This document shows positions 1 to 9,640 of a DNA stretch of 64,000 nt, piece after piece (within the stretch, counting starts at the first letter, position 1; every line of letters starts with the position of its first letter). A program made the translations under genes and the position numbers. The stretch spans positions 93,417,285 to 93,481,284 of the forward strand of contig CM042694.1 in the NCBI GenBank assembly GCA_023614405.1. The letters run 5' to 3'. Source of the stretch: Avena insularis. Lineage: Eukaryota > Streptophyta > Magnoliopsida > Poales > Poaceae. The notes below the pieces were generated by a model, which worked only from the letters and a program-made list of their open reading frames with translations, searched no databases and had not been told where the DNA came from.

Positions 1-75
1 TCAGTTTCCCCAAGTCCTCGATCTCAAAGCTGAGATTGTGAATAAGCTGTGGGTTTTGCTCAATGTGGCTCATGA

Positions 76-473
76 TCATGTCGGGTTGCGAATTCTAGCT
101 CTTGTGATTCTTTCCCCACTCTTCCTCCTTGAAGTCTTGTTTTCCTGCATGGCTAGAACGAGGCAAATCCCAATTGGAGGGTAATTTATCCTTGAGCATA
201 TTCTGGTATTGATGCTCATGGATAAGAGTATGGAAAGGATTCTTGGTGCGTGGAGGAAGTGACCAGGGATCTGAACGGTGATGAGGAGGCTTCCCTCCAA
301 TCGACACCGTCTTGGAAGGGTTTGCCACCACTCCAATGCTTGCAACGGTGGTGCCGGTGTGCTTTGCCTCCTCTTTACCTTCACTCTTGATCTCCTTCTC
401 CTGCCCGGGGTCTTAGAGGTCTTCCTCCATAGGCTCCTTTCCCTTATCCTTGGCGGACACCATTGTGCTTCTA
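76..473 (-). pseudogene. Broken retroelement coding remnant
   Basis: The minus strand shows ATG at 473, about 16 lysine/glutamate-rich codons and then a TAA. Beyond this, readable protein continues in two other frames (76-384 and 95-331). The shared theme is HHRSDPWSLPPRTKNP followed by LPSNWDLPRSSHA. I recognise this type of short basic ORF from gypsy retroelements of grasses but cannot name its function. Frame changes within 400 bases show it is broken. It may belong to the partial gypsy element or to a different element abutting it. Confidence 0.4.
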
Positions 474-1721
474 AGCTTTCAAGAATAGTTCCTGGCAGAA
501 ACAGATCGAAACAAAAAACACGACGAAAACACGATATACGAACCTCGGGGGATCCGGGGGGGTATATATTACGAAGTTTTATATCAAAAGGAAGGTACTG
601 GGAGAAAACGAGTCAGAGGCGGAGTCCGGGGTGGGCTCACCACCTGGTGGCACGGCTAGGGGAGGGCCCGCGCCACAGGGTGGTGTGAGCCATCCTGGAT
701 CCGTTTCCGTCCCTCTTTCACTTTGTAGCTTTTCTTATTGACTGAAAACTGCAAAAATATAGTTGGATAGTATTTTCCCGGAACTTTTCTTACCAGAACT
801 GTTACCTATTTGAAAACGGACTCTGCAGGCCTCTGAATTTGGTATCTAGTAGATTCTTCCGGAGTCACCACTTGAATATCATCAATATCTTCATCTTCAT
901 ACACTTATTACTTGAGTCATAAAACCTTTCTCTTCCTTATTACACCATTATCTCTACTCCCTGGAAATTTCTTTCACACAAAACTTTACACAGTTCTCAT
1001 TAGCAACATTAGTATATATGAAGTGATACAACCTTTTGAGTCCAAATTCAACTAAAAACCATCAAAACAAAAGCTACTGTAGCATCTCCTTCCGAAAACC
1101 CAAAAATAATTCAAAAAGGAAATCGAATAAAGAGGCAAATGCAAGAGTGGAAAAATCTGTCAAAACAGACCAGCAGGTAAAGATCAATTTTTTAGAAAAT
1201 CTTTTGTTGCTCAAATCAAAAAGTGCAAAACTAACGGAAGTTAAATAACAACCTGGGGCAGAAGCACAAAACATTAGAGCTCAATCCGACATACAGAGAT
1301 CTCTCACGAATTTTTACGGTGAAGCACAAAAATCTGTTTCGGGACAGCAACTTCCCCAAATCTTACTTCTCTCTCATTAGAGGTTGATCTTGACACAAAA
1401 ACCAAACAAAAAGGATAAGGAGAGGTTATTACCGAAGTAATAACTTCCAAGACTCAAAGAAACAAAAACAAACTGAAAGCAAAAACAAATTGGGTTGTCT
1501 CCCAAAAAGCTCTTTCTTTATAGCCATTAAGATGGGCATGATAATTTTGAAGATGCTCACATAGGAATATGAATTGAAGTCAAAGGGAGCATTAAGAAGC
1601 AAAAAATACCCATGTTTAAGTCTAACCCACTTCCTATGCAAGGGAATTTTGTAAACAAACAAGTTGTTGAGAACATAGGCTACTTGCATAAGAAGGCAAA
1701 AGAAGTGCAACATAAAAACTT
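474..1721 (-). other. Non-coding 3' part of partial gypsy element
   Basis: No supportable gene. Positions 950-1500 align by eye with 41510-42060 in the second gypsy element, sharing the CAGCAGGTAAAGA segment and the 'acagcaactt' segment. Positions 520-720 look like LTR promoter or leader DNA: a GC-rich block with CACCACCTGGTGGCACG, next to a minus-strand TATATA-containing stretch at about 563-570. This could be the boundary with another element. Confidence 0.5.
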
Positions 1722-3035
1722 TCAGCATAAAACGAGGAAACTTGATATTATTGAGATACATAAGAACACTTTCCCTCTCTCATAGTAACTTTCAGTATCA
1801 TGCATAAACTTAACAATATAACTATCACAAGAACCATCATAGCAATGATCACTTATTCTAACAGAAAACACAGGAATACTAGCTCTCATAACACTACTTT
1901 GTGAGACAATATTAGAGGTATCCTTACAAAGGATAGTGTGTCCCTCTTCTTCATATTGAGTAACAAAGTCTTTCACATTTGCTATTATAGGTTCATCAAC
2001 CTTTTGTTTATCAGGTTTAACAGCTTTACTTGTACTTTCATCAACCATACTAGCTATCATAGAATGTTCCTTTATCTTACATGGGAAAGGGATTTTCTCA
2101 ATGTAAGGTTTAGGTAAGACATGATTAGTAGTATAAACTTCAGTATTTCTTGCAGGAACACTCTTAGCAACATCTTTATAAGGTTCATGATACTTATTCC
2201 AGTTTGTTTTAGGCACTTCAATATAGGAAGCAAAAGCCTTAAAATAAGAAGCAATAGCTTGAGAGTCTAGACCATAAGCATTTTTAATATTTTGAAAGTC
2301 ATCAGTTCCCATAAAAGATTCAATGCATTCATAATCGTAATTTATAACATACTTTCTACCTTTTTCATTCTCCCAAGCTTCAGCATTATCTTGAATACGG
2401 TCCAGAAGATCCCATTTAGCTTCTTCTTCCATGCGAGTAAATGATCCAGCACTAGAAGCATCCAATAAATCCTTGTCATGTAGAGGGAGCCTTGCATAAA
2501 AGTTATTGATAATAATATTGTTGGGGAGCTCATGAATGGGACATTTGAGCATTAGTAACTTCAATCTCCCCCAAGCTTGAGCTATACTCTCTCCATCAAG
2601 AGGCCAAAAGTTGTATATTTGATTCCGATCTTTATGAATCTCACTAGGAGGATAAAACTTTGAATAAAAGAGAGGTACTATTTCCTCCCATTCCAGAGCT
2701 TGACCATTCTTAAGTAGCTTATACCATTCCTCAGCTCTTCCTTTCAGTGATATTGAGAATAACTTCTTCTTAACTTGATCTGTAGTAATACCTGCGCACT
2801 TGAACAACCCGCATAATTCATGTATAAAGAGCAAATGATCACCAGGATGGACATTTCCATCCCCAACATAGTAGTTATCCATAACACGATCAATAATTCT
2901 TTTAGGTATTTTGAAAGCATCATTCTCAGCAGGTGGTGGTTTATCTACTACCTTAGCAGTGGTAGTAGCATTACCAAATAAGAAACTCAGCGAATTATCC
3001 ATAAAGAAAATAAAGCAACTAGCAGAAGTAAACAA
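1722..3035 (-). CDS. gag protein of Athila/Sabrina-like gypsy element
   Basis: An open frame of 437 codons encoding a retrotransposon capsid (Retrotrans_gag family), which would form the virus-like particle in the cytoplasm. The recognisable core is at about residues 45-200: the SLKGRAEEWY motif, a FYSKFYPPSE motif and a QAWGRLKLLM motif. All correspond to the conserved capsid helices of plant gypsy gag. No CCHC zinc knuckle and no protease active site are visible in the open frame. The start is taken from the first ATG, but a start at the internal MDNSLSFLFG (about residue 12) is equally possible. It lies just downstream of the primer site, as gag should. It is probably part of a non-autonomous element, because no pol follows in the next 1.7 kb. 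Confidence 0.75.
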   Translation of the reverse strand: MFTSASCFIFFMDNSLSFLFGNATTTAKVVDKPPPAENDAFKIPKRIIDRVMDNYYVGDGNVHPGDHLLFIHELCGLFKCAGITTDQVKKKLFSISLKGRAEEWYKLLKNGQALEWEEIVPLFYSKFYPPSEIHKDRNQIYNFWPLDGESIAQAWGRLKLLMLKCPIHELPNNIIINNFYARLPLHDKDLLDASSAGSFTRMEEEAKWDLLDRIQDNAEAWENEKGRKYVINYDYECIESFMGTDDFQNIKNAYGLDSQAIASYFKAFASYIEVPKTNWNKYHEPYKDVAKSVPARNTEVYTTNHVLPKPYIEKIPFPCKIKEHSMIASMVDESTSKAVKPDKQKVDEPIIANVKDFVTQYEEEGHTILCKDTSNIVSQSSVMRASIPVFSVRISDHCYDGSCDSYIVKFMHDTESYYERGKVFLCISIISSFLVLC

Positions 3036-3087
3036 TACTCATAGTAGAAGTTTCCTTTACCAGTTACACTCTCCAATAGCGCTTCAC

Positions 3088-3105
3088 TCCCCAGCAACGG
3101 CGCCA
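3088..3105 (-). other. Primer-binding site of the partial gypsy element
   Basis: The minus strand reads TGGCGCCGTTGCTGGGGA, 11 bases inside the LTR end. This is the primer-site form usual for Athila-like grass gypsy elements, commonly attributed to tRNA-Asp. It fixes the orientation of the element. Confidence 0.8.
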
Positions 3106-3116
3106 GAAAATAGTCT

Positions 3117-4632
3117 TGATGACCCACAAGTATAGGGGGTGTATCGCAGTATTTTTGATAAGTAAGAGTGTCGAACCCAACGAGGAGCAGAAGGTGCTGG
3201 CTAGTGGTATGGATCAGGAATTCTCTGCAAATACTTAGCAAACGGATTTTTAGGGGTTTTTGATAAAGCAAGTAAACAAAGTATGAGTAAATAAAAGACA
3301 GTAGGAATAAATGCAGCAAGTGGCCCAATCCTTTATGCAGCAAAGGACAAGCCGATTGTATTACTTAAGATGACCAAACGTTCTCGAGGACACATGGGAA
3401 GACTGTCAAGTGCTTTCGCTTCATATAGTTGATTAATCTTCTTTAGCTTGATAAGTGTTGTGTGGGTGAACCTATGCTAATGTACCGACCTTCCTAGGAC
3501 TAATACATACTTTTGGTTATACCCCTTGCAAACATCCGTAAGTACAAGAAAGTAATTAAGGTAGAAACCTAACCACAACTTTAAACTCTAAGACCCTTAC
3601 GTCCCTTGTGCAATGGTTTCCTAACGGGGGTTCAGGTTTCTGTCACTCCGACAACCCCTACGATTAGTATCCAAATACACAATGCATTCCCCTGGGCCCA
3701 TATAGGTGAAGTTTCATGTAGTCGACGTTCACATGACACCACTAGAAGAAGTACACCACAACTTAAATATCAAACTATTGAATCTTTCTCAACAAAACTC
3801 CACTACTAACAACATGACTTCTCCCATGTCCTCAAGAACAAAACGAACTACTCACAAGACATCATATGGATCATGATCAGAGATGGAATAATGATGTATA
3901 ACAATCTGAACATAAACAATAATTCAATGGTTCACTCAATAGCATCAATTACAAAGAGTAATCAACACCGGGAAAGTTTCCCCTATGAACTATGCAAGAT
4001 TCATCCCAATTGTTACAACAATATGGAGATGGTGATGAGGGTGCTGATGGTGATGATGGTGGTGATGATGATGATGATCCTGATGAAGTCCAGATTGATG
4101 GTGGTGTTGATGGTGACGATCTCCCCTCTTCGGTTAGGAATTCTCCCGGCAGAAATCTGTCTGCCGGAGAGATCTTTCTCTCTCGGTGTTTTCCGCCCCA
4201 CAGAGGCGGCGAAATATTTCTGTGGTCGCTCCCCGAGTCTTAGGGTTTCGGGAGGATAATATACGCTAGAGGGGAGTGCTAGGGGTGGACCAGGGTGGCC
4301 ACACCACCTGGTGGCACGTCCTAGGCTGCCGGCCCACGCCAGGGGTGGTGTGTGCCCCCCTGTGGCCCATCTCCGCCCCTCCTTCTGGCTTCCTTCGTCT
4401 TCTAGAAAAATAGGATTTTCCGTATATTTTCTCGGATTTTCTAATCTTCGCGAATTTTGCCTCCAAACAGCACCTTTTCCATCAGAATCCTGACTGCAAC
4501 GGTCCATGCTCCAAAAGTCATCAACCATGCAAAAACAGATGAAATAACATAAGCATCACCTCTCAATACAAAATATATCAATGGATAACAATGAATTATG
4601 ACATAGAATAGTGATGCAATATGGACGTATCA
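3117..4632 (-). repeat. 5' LTR of the partial gypsy element (1516 bp)
   Basis: On the minus strand it starts TGATACGTCC at 4632 and ends GGGTCATCA at 3117, the usual TG...CA termini. A TATA-like TATATT lies near 4253-4264 on the minus strand, with a GC-rich block containing CCACACCACC repeats around 4280-4380. The tail with the accCACAAGTATAGGGGG signature is typical of Triticeae gypsy LTRs. A GAT-rich simple-sequence stretch occurs at about 4025-4085. The plus-strand frames here are not genes. Confidence 0.82.
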
Positions 4633-5272
4633 GGCTGTTGTGTCGGTTTCGTGCGGCTGCGGGCAGAAGCTGAGGGACAAGCGACCTGGAGCGGAGGTCG
4701 CAGAAGGCGAGATGCACGAGAGGCACGGCGCACCGGTGGCGGCAACGGTGTGCCACGGGGATGGCGAAGGGGCGAAGAGGAGGAGGTAGCGCCCTAGGCG
4801 GTGCTCATGCGGAGGGAGGCTGGTGGGGATGGAGAGGGGCGTCGGCAAGGTCGAGCTCGAGGGAAGCCGGCGAAATAGGAGCATGGGGCGGCCATGGAGG
4901 CGGCTCTCTGGATGGGCGGATGAGAGGGAGGCAACGAAGGGCAAGCAGAGGAGGAGGTGGGCGAGGCGCAGGCCATCGGGGGGCATGCGGTGGCGCTTGG
5001 GGTCCGGCGAGGAAAGCAGAGGGCGACGGGGCTTGGTAAGCGGCGGTGGCAGGACGAGGACGCGCTCAGGCCAAAGGAGGGAGAGAGGAAGCGAAGGATC
5101 TCGAGAAGCAGCGGCGGGGTGCGCAACAAGGGAGAGAGGCGACACGGGGTTGGTGGGGATCGAGGGCGTGCGTGTGGTGGTTGCTATGAGGTGTGCGTGT
5201 GTCGTGTCCAGGGTGGGTCGTGTTGGTGCGATGCACCGAGCGTGCATGCGTTGTGTGTCTATATGTGGTGTG
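4633..5272 (-). repeat. GC-rich LTR segment of unidentified element X (distal part)
   Basis: About 640 bases of very GC-rich DNA between the gypsy LTR (ends 4632) and SIRE-type copia copy 1 (starts 5273). It continues at 16992, across the copia insertion, into a segment that starts TGTAGCACCCCGG at 17464 on the minus strand. I read the two parts as one LTR belonging to an element that inserted into an older copia. Long frames occur on both strands (for example 4630-5247 minus and 4823-5275 plus). They are low-complexity by-products of GC richness and match no protein family I know. Confidence 0.45.
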
Positions 5273-6556
5273 TGAAATGTATCATATGGCCACCTAGACG
5301 GGGGGGGGGGGGTGAATAGGTGCTACTTCAAATTTTAATGCCTTTTCAATTTTAGGCTTGACACAAAAGGTAAATTATCTAATAGACTAATAGGAAGAAT
5401 TTCCCTATATGCAAATCTAACTACTAGCGAGTAAAAGGCAAGTGGTAAGAGGAACGAGTGAACCATAGTGAAGCACGCGGAGACATAGGATTTGTGTTAC
5501 CGTAGTTCCTTCCTTGTTAAGGGAAGTACATCTGCGTTGGAGGGGTGGGCGGTACTAAGACCACCACTCCACAATAGGCCTCACCCTATTCTCCGATGGA
5601 TCCCGCCACTAAAGGCCTGATCCACCTTTCCACTATAGGAACCCTTCGAGGCGGGAACCGGCACCTTTACACAACTAGCGGGGCACAACTCCACAACCAA
5701 ATTGGAGGCTCCCGTAATGACAACAAGCTGCCACAAGAACAAGTTATCAATAACAAAACACAAGATCTAGATATTGACAAGAATATTAGATCGGGCATTT
5801 CTCCAAATGAATAGAGAGGAGTTGATGCACTTGATTCATGATGACGATGTAGATTGTCTCCTCCTTCAATTCCCCCCAAAGATCGAAGCCTTCGGGTGGT
5901 TGAAGTGGGAGATCGAGAGAGAGAGAGCTCTTGCAATGGGTCTGACACTTTCGAATGAATCAAGAGTTTTGCCTAAAGGGGATGAAGGGGCTTTTATACC
6001 ACTTCCCCAACTAAGTCGTTGGAGCCTTTGGGGCCCGGATTATCGGACCCAAGTGAGGGCCGAATTATCTGGCCTAGGGAAAACTCCGCCCCAGACTCGG
6101 AGCGATGCGCCGAGCCTGCCCTTGAGTGCCTCCTGGGGCCTGGATTATCCGTCCCCATGCGAAGGCCGGATTATCCGGCCAGGGAAGGAAAAACCGCCCC
6201 TGTTCGGATTTTCCGGGAGAAAATCCGAACCCACTCCGAGTGTCGCGCCTTGGCTGCCTTTGATCGTTTTCTAGGGGCCGGATTATTCGGCCCCATGCGA
6301 AGGCCGGATTATCCGGCCAGGGAAGGAAAAACCGCCCCTGTTCAGATTTTTCGGGAGAAAATCTGAACCCACTCCGAGCGTCGTGCCTTGGCTGCCTTTG
6401 ATAAATGAGTTAGGCCGGATTATCTGGCTCTTGATGGGGTGGATAATCCGGCCCCCAAACACTAGAACATTCCCTGCACACTTAGCACACATGAGGAAAC
6501 TCCACGGTATTGTTATCTAACACTCAAAACACAAGGAACCATGAAATGTTCTTTCA
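5273..6556 (-). repeat. 3' LTR of SIRE-type copia copy 1
   Basis: 1284 bases, TGAAAG at 6556 to TTTCA at 5273 on the minus strand, paired with 15680-16991. It contains several near-exact copies of a 17-base palindrome built on CCGGATTATCCGG (exact at 6164-6180 and 6302-6318) and a minus-strand TATAAAAG near 5994-6001. A run of 13-14 G sits near the end (about 5299-5312). The equivalent run in the sister LTRs is shorter. Confidence 0.9.
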
Positions 6557-6572
6557 ATATCCCTCTTTTTGG
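6557..6572 (-). other. Polypurine tract of copia copy 1
   Basis: On the minus strand a purine-rich stretch (CCAAAAAGAGGGATAT) directly precedes the 3' LTR start TGAAAG. It is the expected plus-strand primer, and the corresponding site in copy 2 is AAAAAAGGGGAGAT. Confidence 0.7.
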
Positions 6573-7062
6573 TGTTAGATGACAATACTAGGATTTGTAG
6601 GATAGTTCTCAAGACAACAAGATTTAATGAAAGACAAAGACTCCCCCTCAATGTGTGCATACTAACAATTGCATCTGACTACAAATACACACAAGAGGGT
6701 AAAAGTCTGTTTCATTGGAACATATGTGAAAAACTCATACCACCGGTAGGGAGATAGATGTGTCCTCAACACACTATAAGAATATCCAATAGGCATAAGA
6801 ATATCCAATAAGATATATCACTCCATATGAATAATCCACAGGATAAATCCACAAATCCACAGACACAAAGTTTCATACAAACCACAAACCACAAATTAAA
6901 GTTCAACGCTAAATGGGCACAAGCGAGAAAACGACGAATAGAAAAAGTGCAAATGCTTGTGTCCGACCCATGCAAATCCTTGGAGACCTAATAGAACTAC
7001 TTCTCCCCCTTTGGCATCGAGACGCCAAAAAGGAAGAAGAGCGATGCTAACGCCCCAAGGAA
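6573..7062 (-). other. 3' untranslated region of copia copy 1
   Basis: About 490 bases between the extra ORF stop and the polypurine tract. No coding potential that I can support. It corresponds to 36205-36724 of copy 2, including the GGCGTCTCGATGCC / GGCGTCTTGATGCC segment just after the stop codon. Confidence 0.6.
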
Positions 7063-8519
7063 TCACTCATAGTCCTCATCCTCGTCCTCGTTCCCATCCT
7101 TGTCCTCATCCTCAAGCTCCTCGGTGTCATCGTCCTCATCATCAGTAGTGGCTGCGGAAGGGAACATGTGACGCTCCAGCTCTCCATAGTTAAGCCCAGA
7201 AGAAGAGTTCCACTAAGCATATGGTGTGGGAGGAGTAGGAGCAGGGGGGTCGCCAGAAGCACCGGACGCATGGTGAAGGATGAGCTGCTGAGAGTGGGCC
7301 AACTCATGGCGCTGCTTGTAAGCCTCATACTGTCCCTTGCGAGTGTCCACGCCCATGCAAAGAATGTTCCGCTGGAACCAGTTCTGCTGCTTGATCTCAC
7401 GAGCAATGGGAGGCATTGGAGGCCTACGAGCACTAGCACAAGCATCCCTCATGAGACCGTCAGGAGCAAAGGAGGGGTGAGAGGTCTTCCTAACCTTGGT
7501 GTATATCTTCTTGGCCTTGTGCACAACATCAATATTGAACTCTTCAGTGGGGAGCAAGTGCTTGATCAGCATCATGATGTAAGGAGCATATGGGATGGAA
7601 AGCCTGTTGAACATGGCATCGATCAACTCATGGTAAATGAAGTCCATCACATCCAGCTTATATAACACAGACTCATCCTCACAGGACGCCACCTCATGAG
7701 AGAAGGCAAGAAGCTGAACCAAGTGACCACAGATACTGTCATTGTTGCCTCCACTTGGAGTGATGGAATCACGAAAGAGACCCACCAAACTAGCATATAT
7801 GGGAGAAAGACCAGCAAGGGTGCCTACAATACCATTGTCATCGGTGCATGGAGAGAGGGCATCATCTTTATTGGGCTTGAGTTAGGTGATGATGCGGTGG
7901 ACACTAGCACGGTCCCTATGGCGGAAAGGATAACCAAGCACCTCAGCAAAAACACAGAAATCAGCTTGCATAGGCCTGTCACGAGTCATCCACTTCATGG
8001 TGTGGTGCTCATCACCGCAAATGACCAAGGTGGAGAAGAACTGCTTCACAATCTGAGAATCATAGGAGCATTGGAGGGCCATGAGATGGTGCAGCCGCAT
8101 CCTCTCAGACACATACATGGCATCAACAAGGTGAGGCTTCTCCAAGGCCTCAGCAAGAATCAGAGGACGCATAGGCCGAATCTTCAGCTGAGCATACACA
8201 TCTTCATAGATCCCCTTTTGTTCAGTGCACCAAAAGCGAGAGTCACCCAGCTCAGTATCATGCGGCACTTCATCAAACAGATCCCGATGACGAATAGAGG
8301 AGAAGGTAACAGGATCCATCTTCTTATAGTTAATCTTGGGCCCTTTGCCCTTCCTCTTGGACACACCCTTCCTATCCCTCTTTGCCTATTCAGCCATGCG
8401 CTTATCTTTGTTCTTTCTTCTCCTCAGCTCAACCTCGTCCACTAAGTTACCATTTCCGTCATCCCAAAAGTATTTAGCACGAGGACGGTGCCTGTAGGTC
8501 TTGGGAGCGCTGGAACCAC
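7063..8519 (-). pseudogene. Extra ORF (third ORF) of SIRE-type copia copy 1, main exon, broken
   Basis: The main exon of a protein encoded between pol and the 3' LTR, the place where SIRE-lineage elements carry an 'envelope-like' ORF. In copy 1 it reads from a 3' splice site (CAG before 8519) to a TGA at 7063. Features are a basic lysine/arginine-rich N-terminus (VELRRRKNK, SKRKGKGPK), a central conserved block (QFFSTLVICGDEHHTMKWM, then YAPYIMMLIKHLLP), and a strongly acidic Asp/Glu C-terminal tail. I see no signal peptide or membrane segment, so an envelope role is not supported. Breaks include an in-frame TAG near 8391 and a TAA near 7880. Copy 2 has the homologous ORF at 26413-26671 plus 35057-36204. 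Function unknown. Confidence 0.75.
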
Positions 8520-8863
8520 CTGTGAATCGAATAAGGGGGTAGCAGGGAGATAAGCATACACACAAGTCCAAGAGAGAACATAGAAAAAGTAGGCAAATAG
8601 TTCATAGTCCAATCCTACTCAATGCACAAATCAAGACGAAACTGAACCAGTTTTAGTCTCTCAGGCCGGATTATCCGGCCTGGCCAGGGGCTGATAATCC
8701 GGCCCTGGCAGAAATTTTCAGAATTGCCTAGATTGAATGCAAAAGAGTAGATCAGGCCTAGATACTGCAAGATTACGATTTCTACACGAAACAACATCCT
8801 TCTAGACAACGTTCCACCCAACAAACAACACATTTAGCCAAAGATGGGGAGAGAGGGAGTTAC
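8520..8863 (-). other. Predicted 344-base intron of the extra ORF (copy 1)
   Basis: Starts GTAACT at 8863 and ends TTCACAG at 8520 on the minus strand. It contains an exact copy of the 17-base palindrome (8664-8680). The counterpart in copy 2 is 345 bases long and also carries the palindrome. Confidence 0.6.
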
Positions 8864-8873
8864 CCTCACTCAT
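8864..8873 (-). other. Ten-base first coding exon of the extra ORF (copy 1)
   Basis: The minus strand reads ATGAGTGAGG directly followed by GTAACT, a plausible 5' splice site. The matching acceptor TTCACAG lies just before 8519. Splicing gives Met-Ser-Glu-Gly joined in frame (phase 1) to Gly-Ser-Ser. The identical arrangement occurs in copy 2 (26058-26067). Confidence 0.6.
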
Positions 8874-9640
8874 TGGAGGAAGAACATAGAGGAGAAGGTA
8901 CCCGGAGGCGCAGAGAAGAAGATCCGGGAAGGCCCGGAAAATCCGGTGGCTGGAGAGGCTCCCGGGAGGGTGGGGGACGACAGGCGGCGGCTGAGGAGAG
9001 GGAGAGGGTCGGGGGAGAAGTGTTGTTCGTTATGAGCCCTTCCCCTGACCCCAACCCTTAAGAACAAAATCCGCCAGGGCTAGATTATCCGGCCTATACT
9101 TGGGCCAGATTATCTAGCCTAAATTCCGTACTTCTGTTACACACAGAGTCAGGACCGCGCGTCCCCAAACAACACCCCCACAAGGTGTACAAGGGACTTG
9201 TGTGCAAGAATAGATGGCTTAGGGGTGGGAAAAGGCTTAGGATTAAGAGAGCCAAACTGAGATGGTACTACACACTCAAATTTGCAAGAATCAAATCAAC
9301 TAAAAGCCAAAATTGAGTGTGATTCCCATAAAAACAAGAGATGAGCTAAAAACGATCAAGAAGATCCAAATAAATCCAACTCTTCTCATGGAGGAGGGCA
9401 GTGGACGAAGCCACCTTGTTGGAGTGTATGGTATGACACCGCGAAGATATATCTTGGGTTCAGTACCAATACTCATCAATAAGCTCACATATCACATAAT
9501 GATATTAAGAGAAATGATTTGACTTGCTTTCGGCATTATGGGGGGAGGGTTAGCCCAATCAATTAGGACCACACTCCCCCTATATCCATGCCCACATCTA
9601 GACCAAAAAGACTGAGATGTACGAGTGAGTGCATGGGTAA
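8874..9640 (-). other. Leader between pol and the extra ORF (copy 1)
   Basis: A non-coding stretch after the pol stop. The 190 bases nearest the ATG are GC- and CT-rich, like a cereal 5' untranslated leader. It matches 25291-26057 of copy 2. Short frames on both strands here are compositional. I see no convincing TATA box, although an internal promoter is a reasonable expectation. Confidence 0.5.

Larger units (their letters stand above)
1..4632 (-). mobile_element. Partial Ty3/gypsy element (Athila/Sabrina-like), 5' part
   Basis: A minus-strand LTR retrotransposon that leaves the window on the left. Reading right to left it shows a 5' LTR (4632-3117), an 11-base spacer, a primer-binding site, a gag reading frame (3035-1722) and a long non-coding stretch. 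The block at about 950-1500 is clearly homologous to 41510-42060 of the gypsy element at 37780-60154, so the two are relatives. No reverse transcriptase or integrase is seen before the window ends. The 5 bases outside the LTR (4633-4637, ggctg) should be one target-site copy, but the partner lies outside the window. The name Sabrina/Athila-like is an inference from the primer site and gag type. Confidence 0.8.

Noticed and set aside
4021..4090. GAT/GGT-rich microsatellite-like stretch
   Set aside because: Short imperfect simple repeat within the gypsy LTR, without further structure.
4630..5275. Long frames on both strands in the GC-rich block (up to about 200 codons)
   Set aside because: Low-complexity Pro/Ser/Arg or Gly/Arg proteins on both strands at once, as GC-rich DNA produces. 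No family motif, and the block reads as part of an LTR.
5298..5312. Long G homopolymer at the copia LTR end
   Set aside because: Other LTRs of the family have shorter runs at the same place. Slippage or sequencing error is the simplest explanation.
5596..6492. Plus- and minus-strand frames rich in GRIIRP or LSGP repeats in the copia LTRs (also 15999-16923, 17973-18512, 36875-37311)
   Set aside because: They are translations of the repeated palindrome within LTRs, occurring in several frames and strands. Not genes.
7168..8445. Plus-strand frames of 165 and 249 codons opposite the extra ORF
   Set aside because: They are the complement of the minus-strand extra ORF, whose protein is conserved in copy 2. 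The plus-strand frames are shadows.
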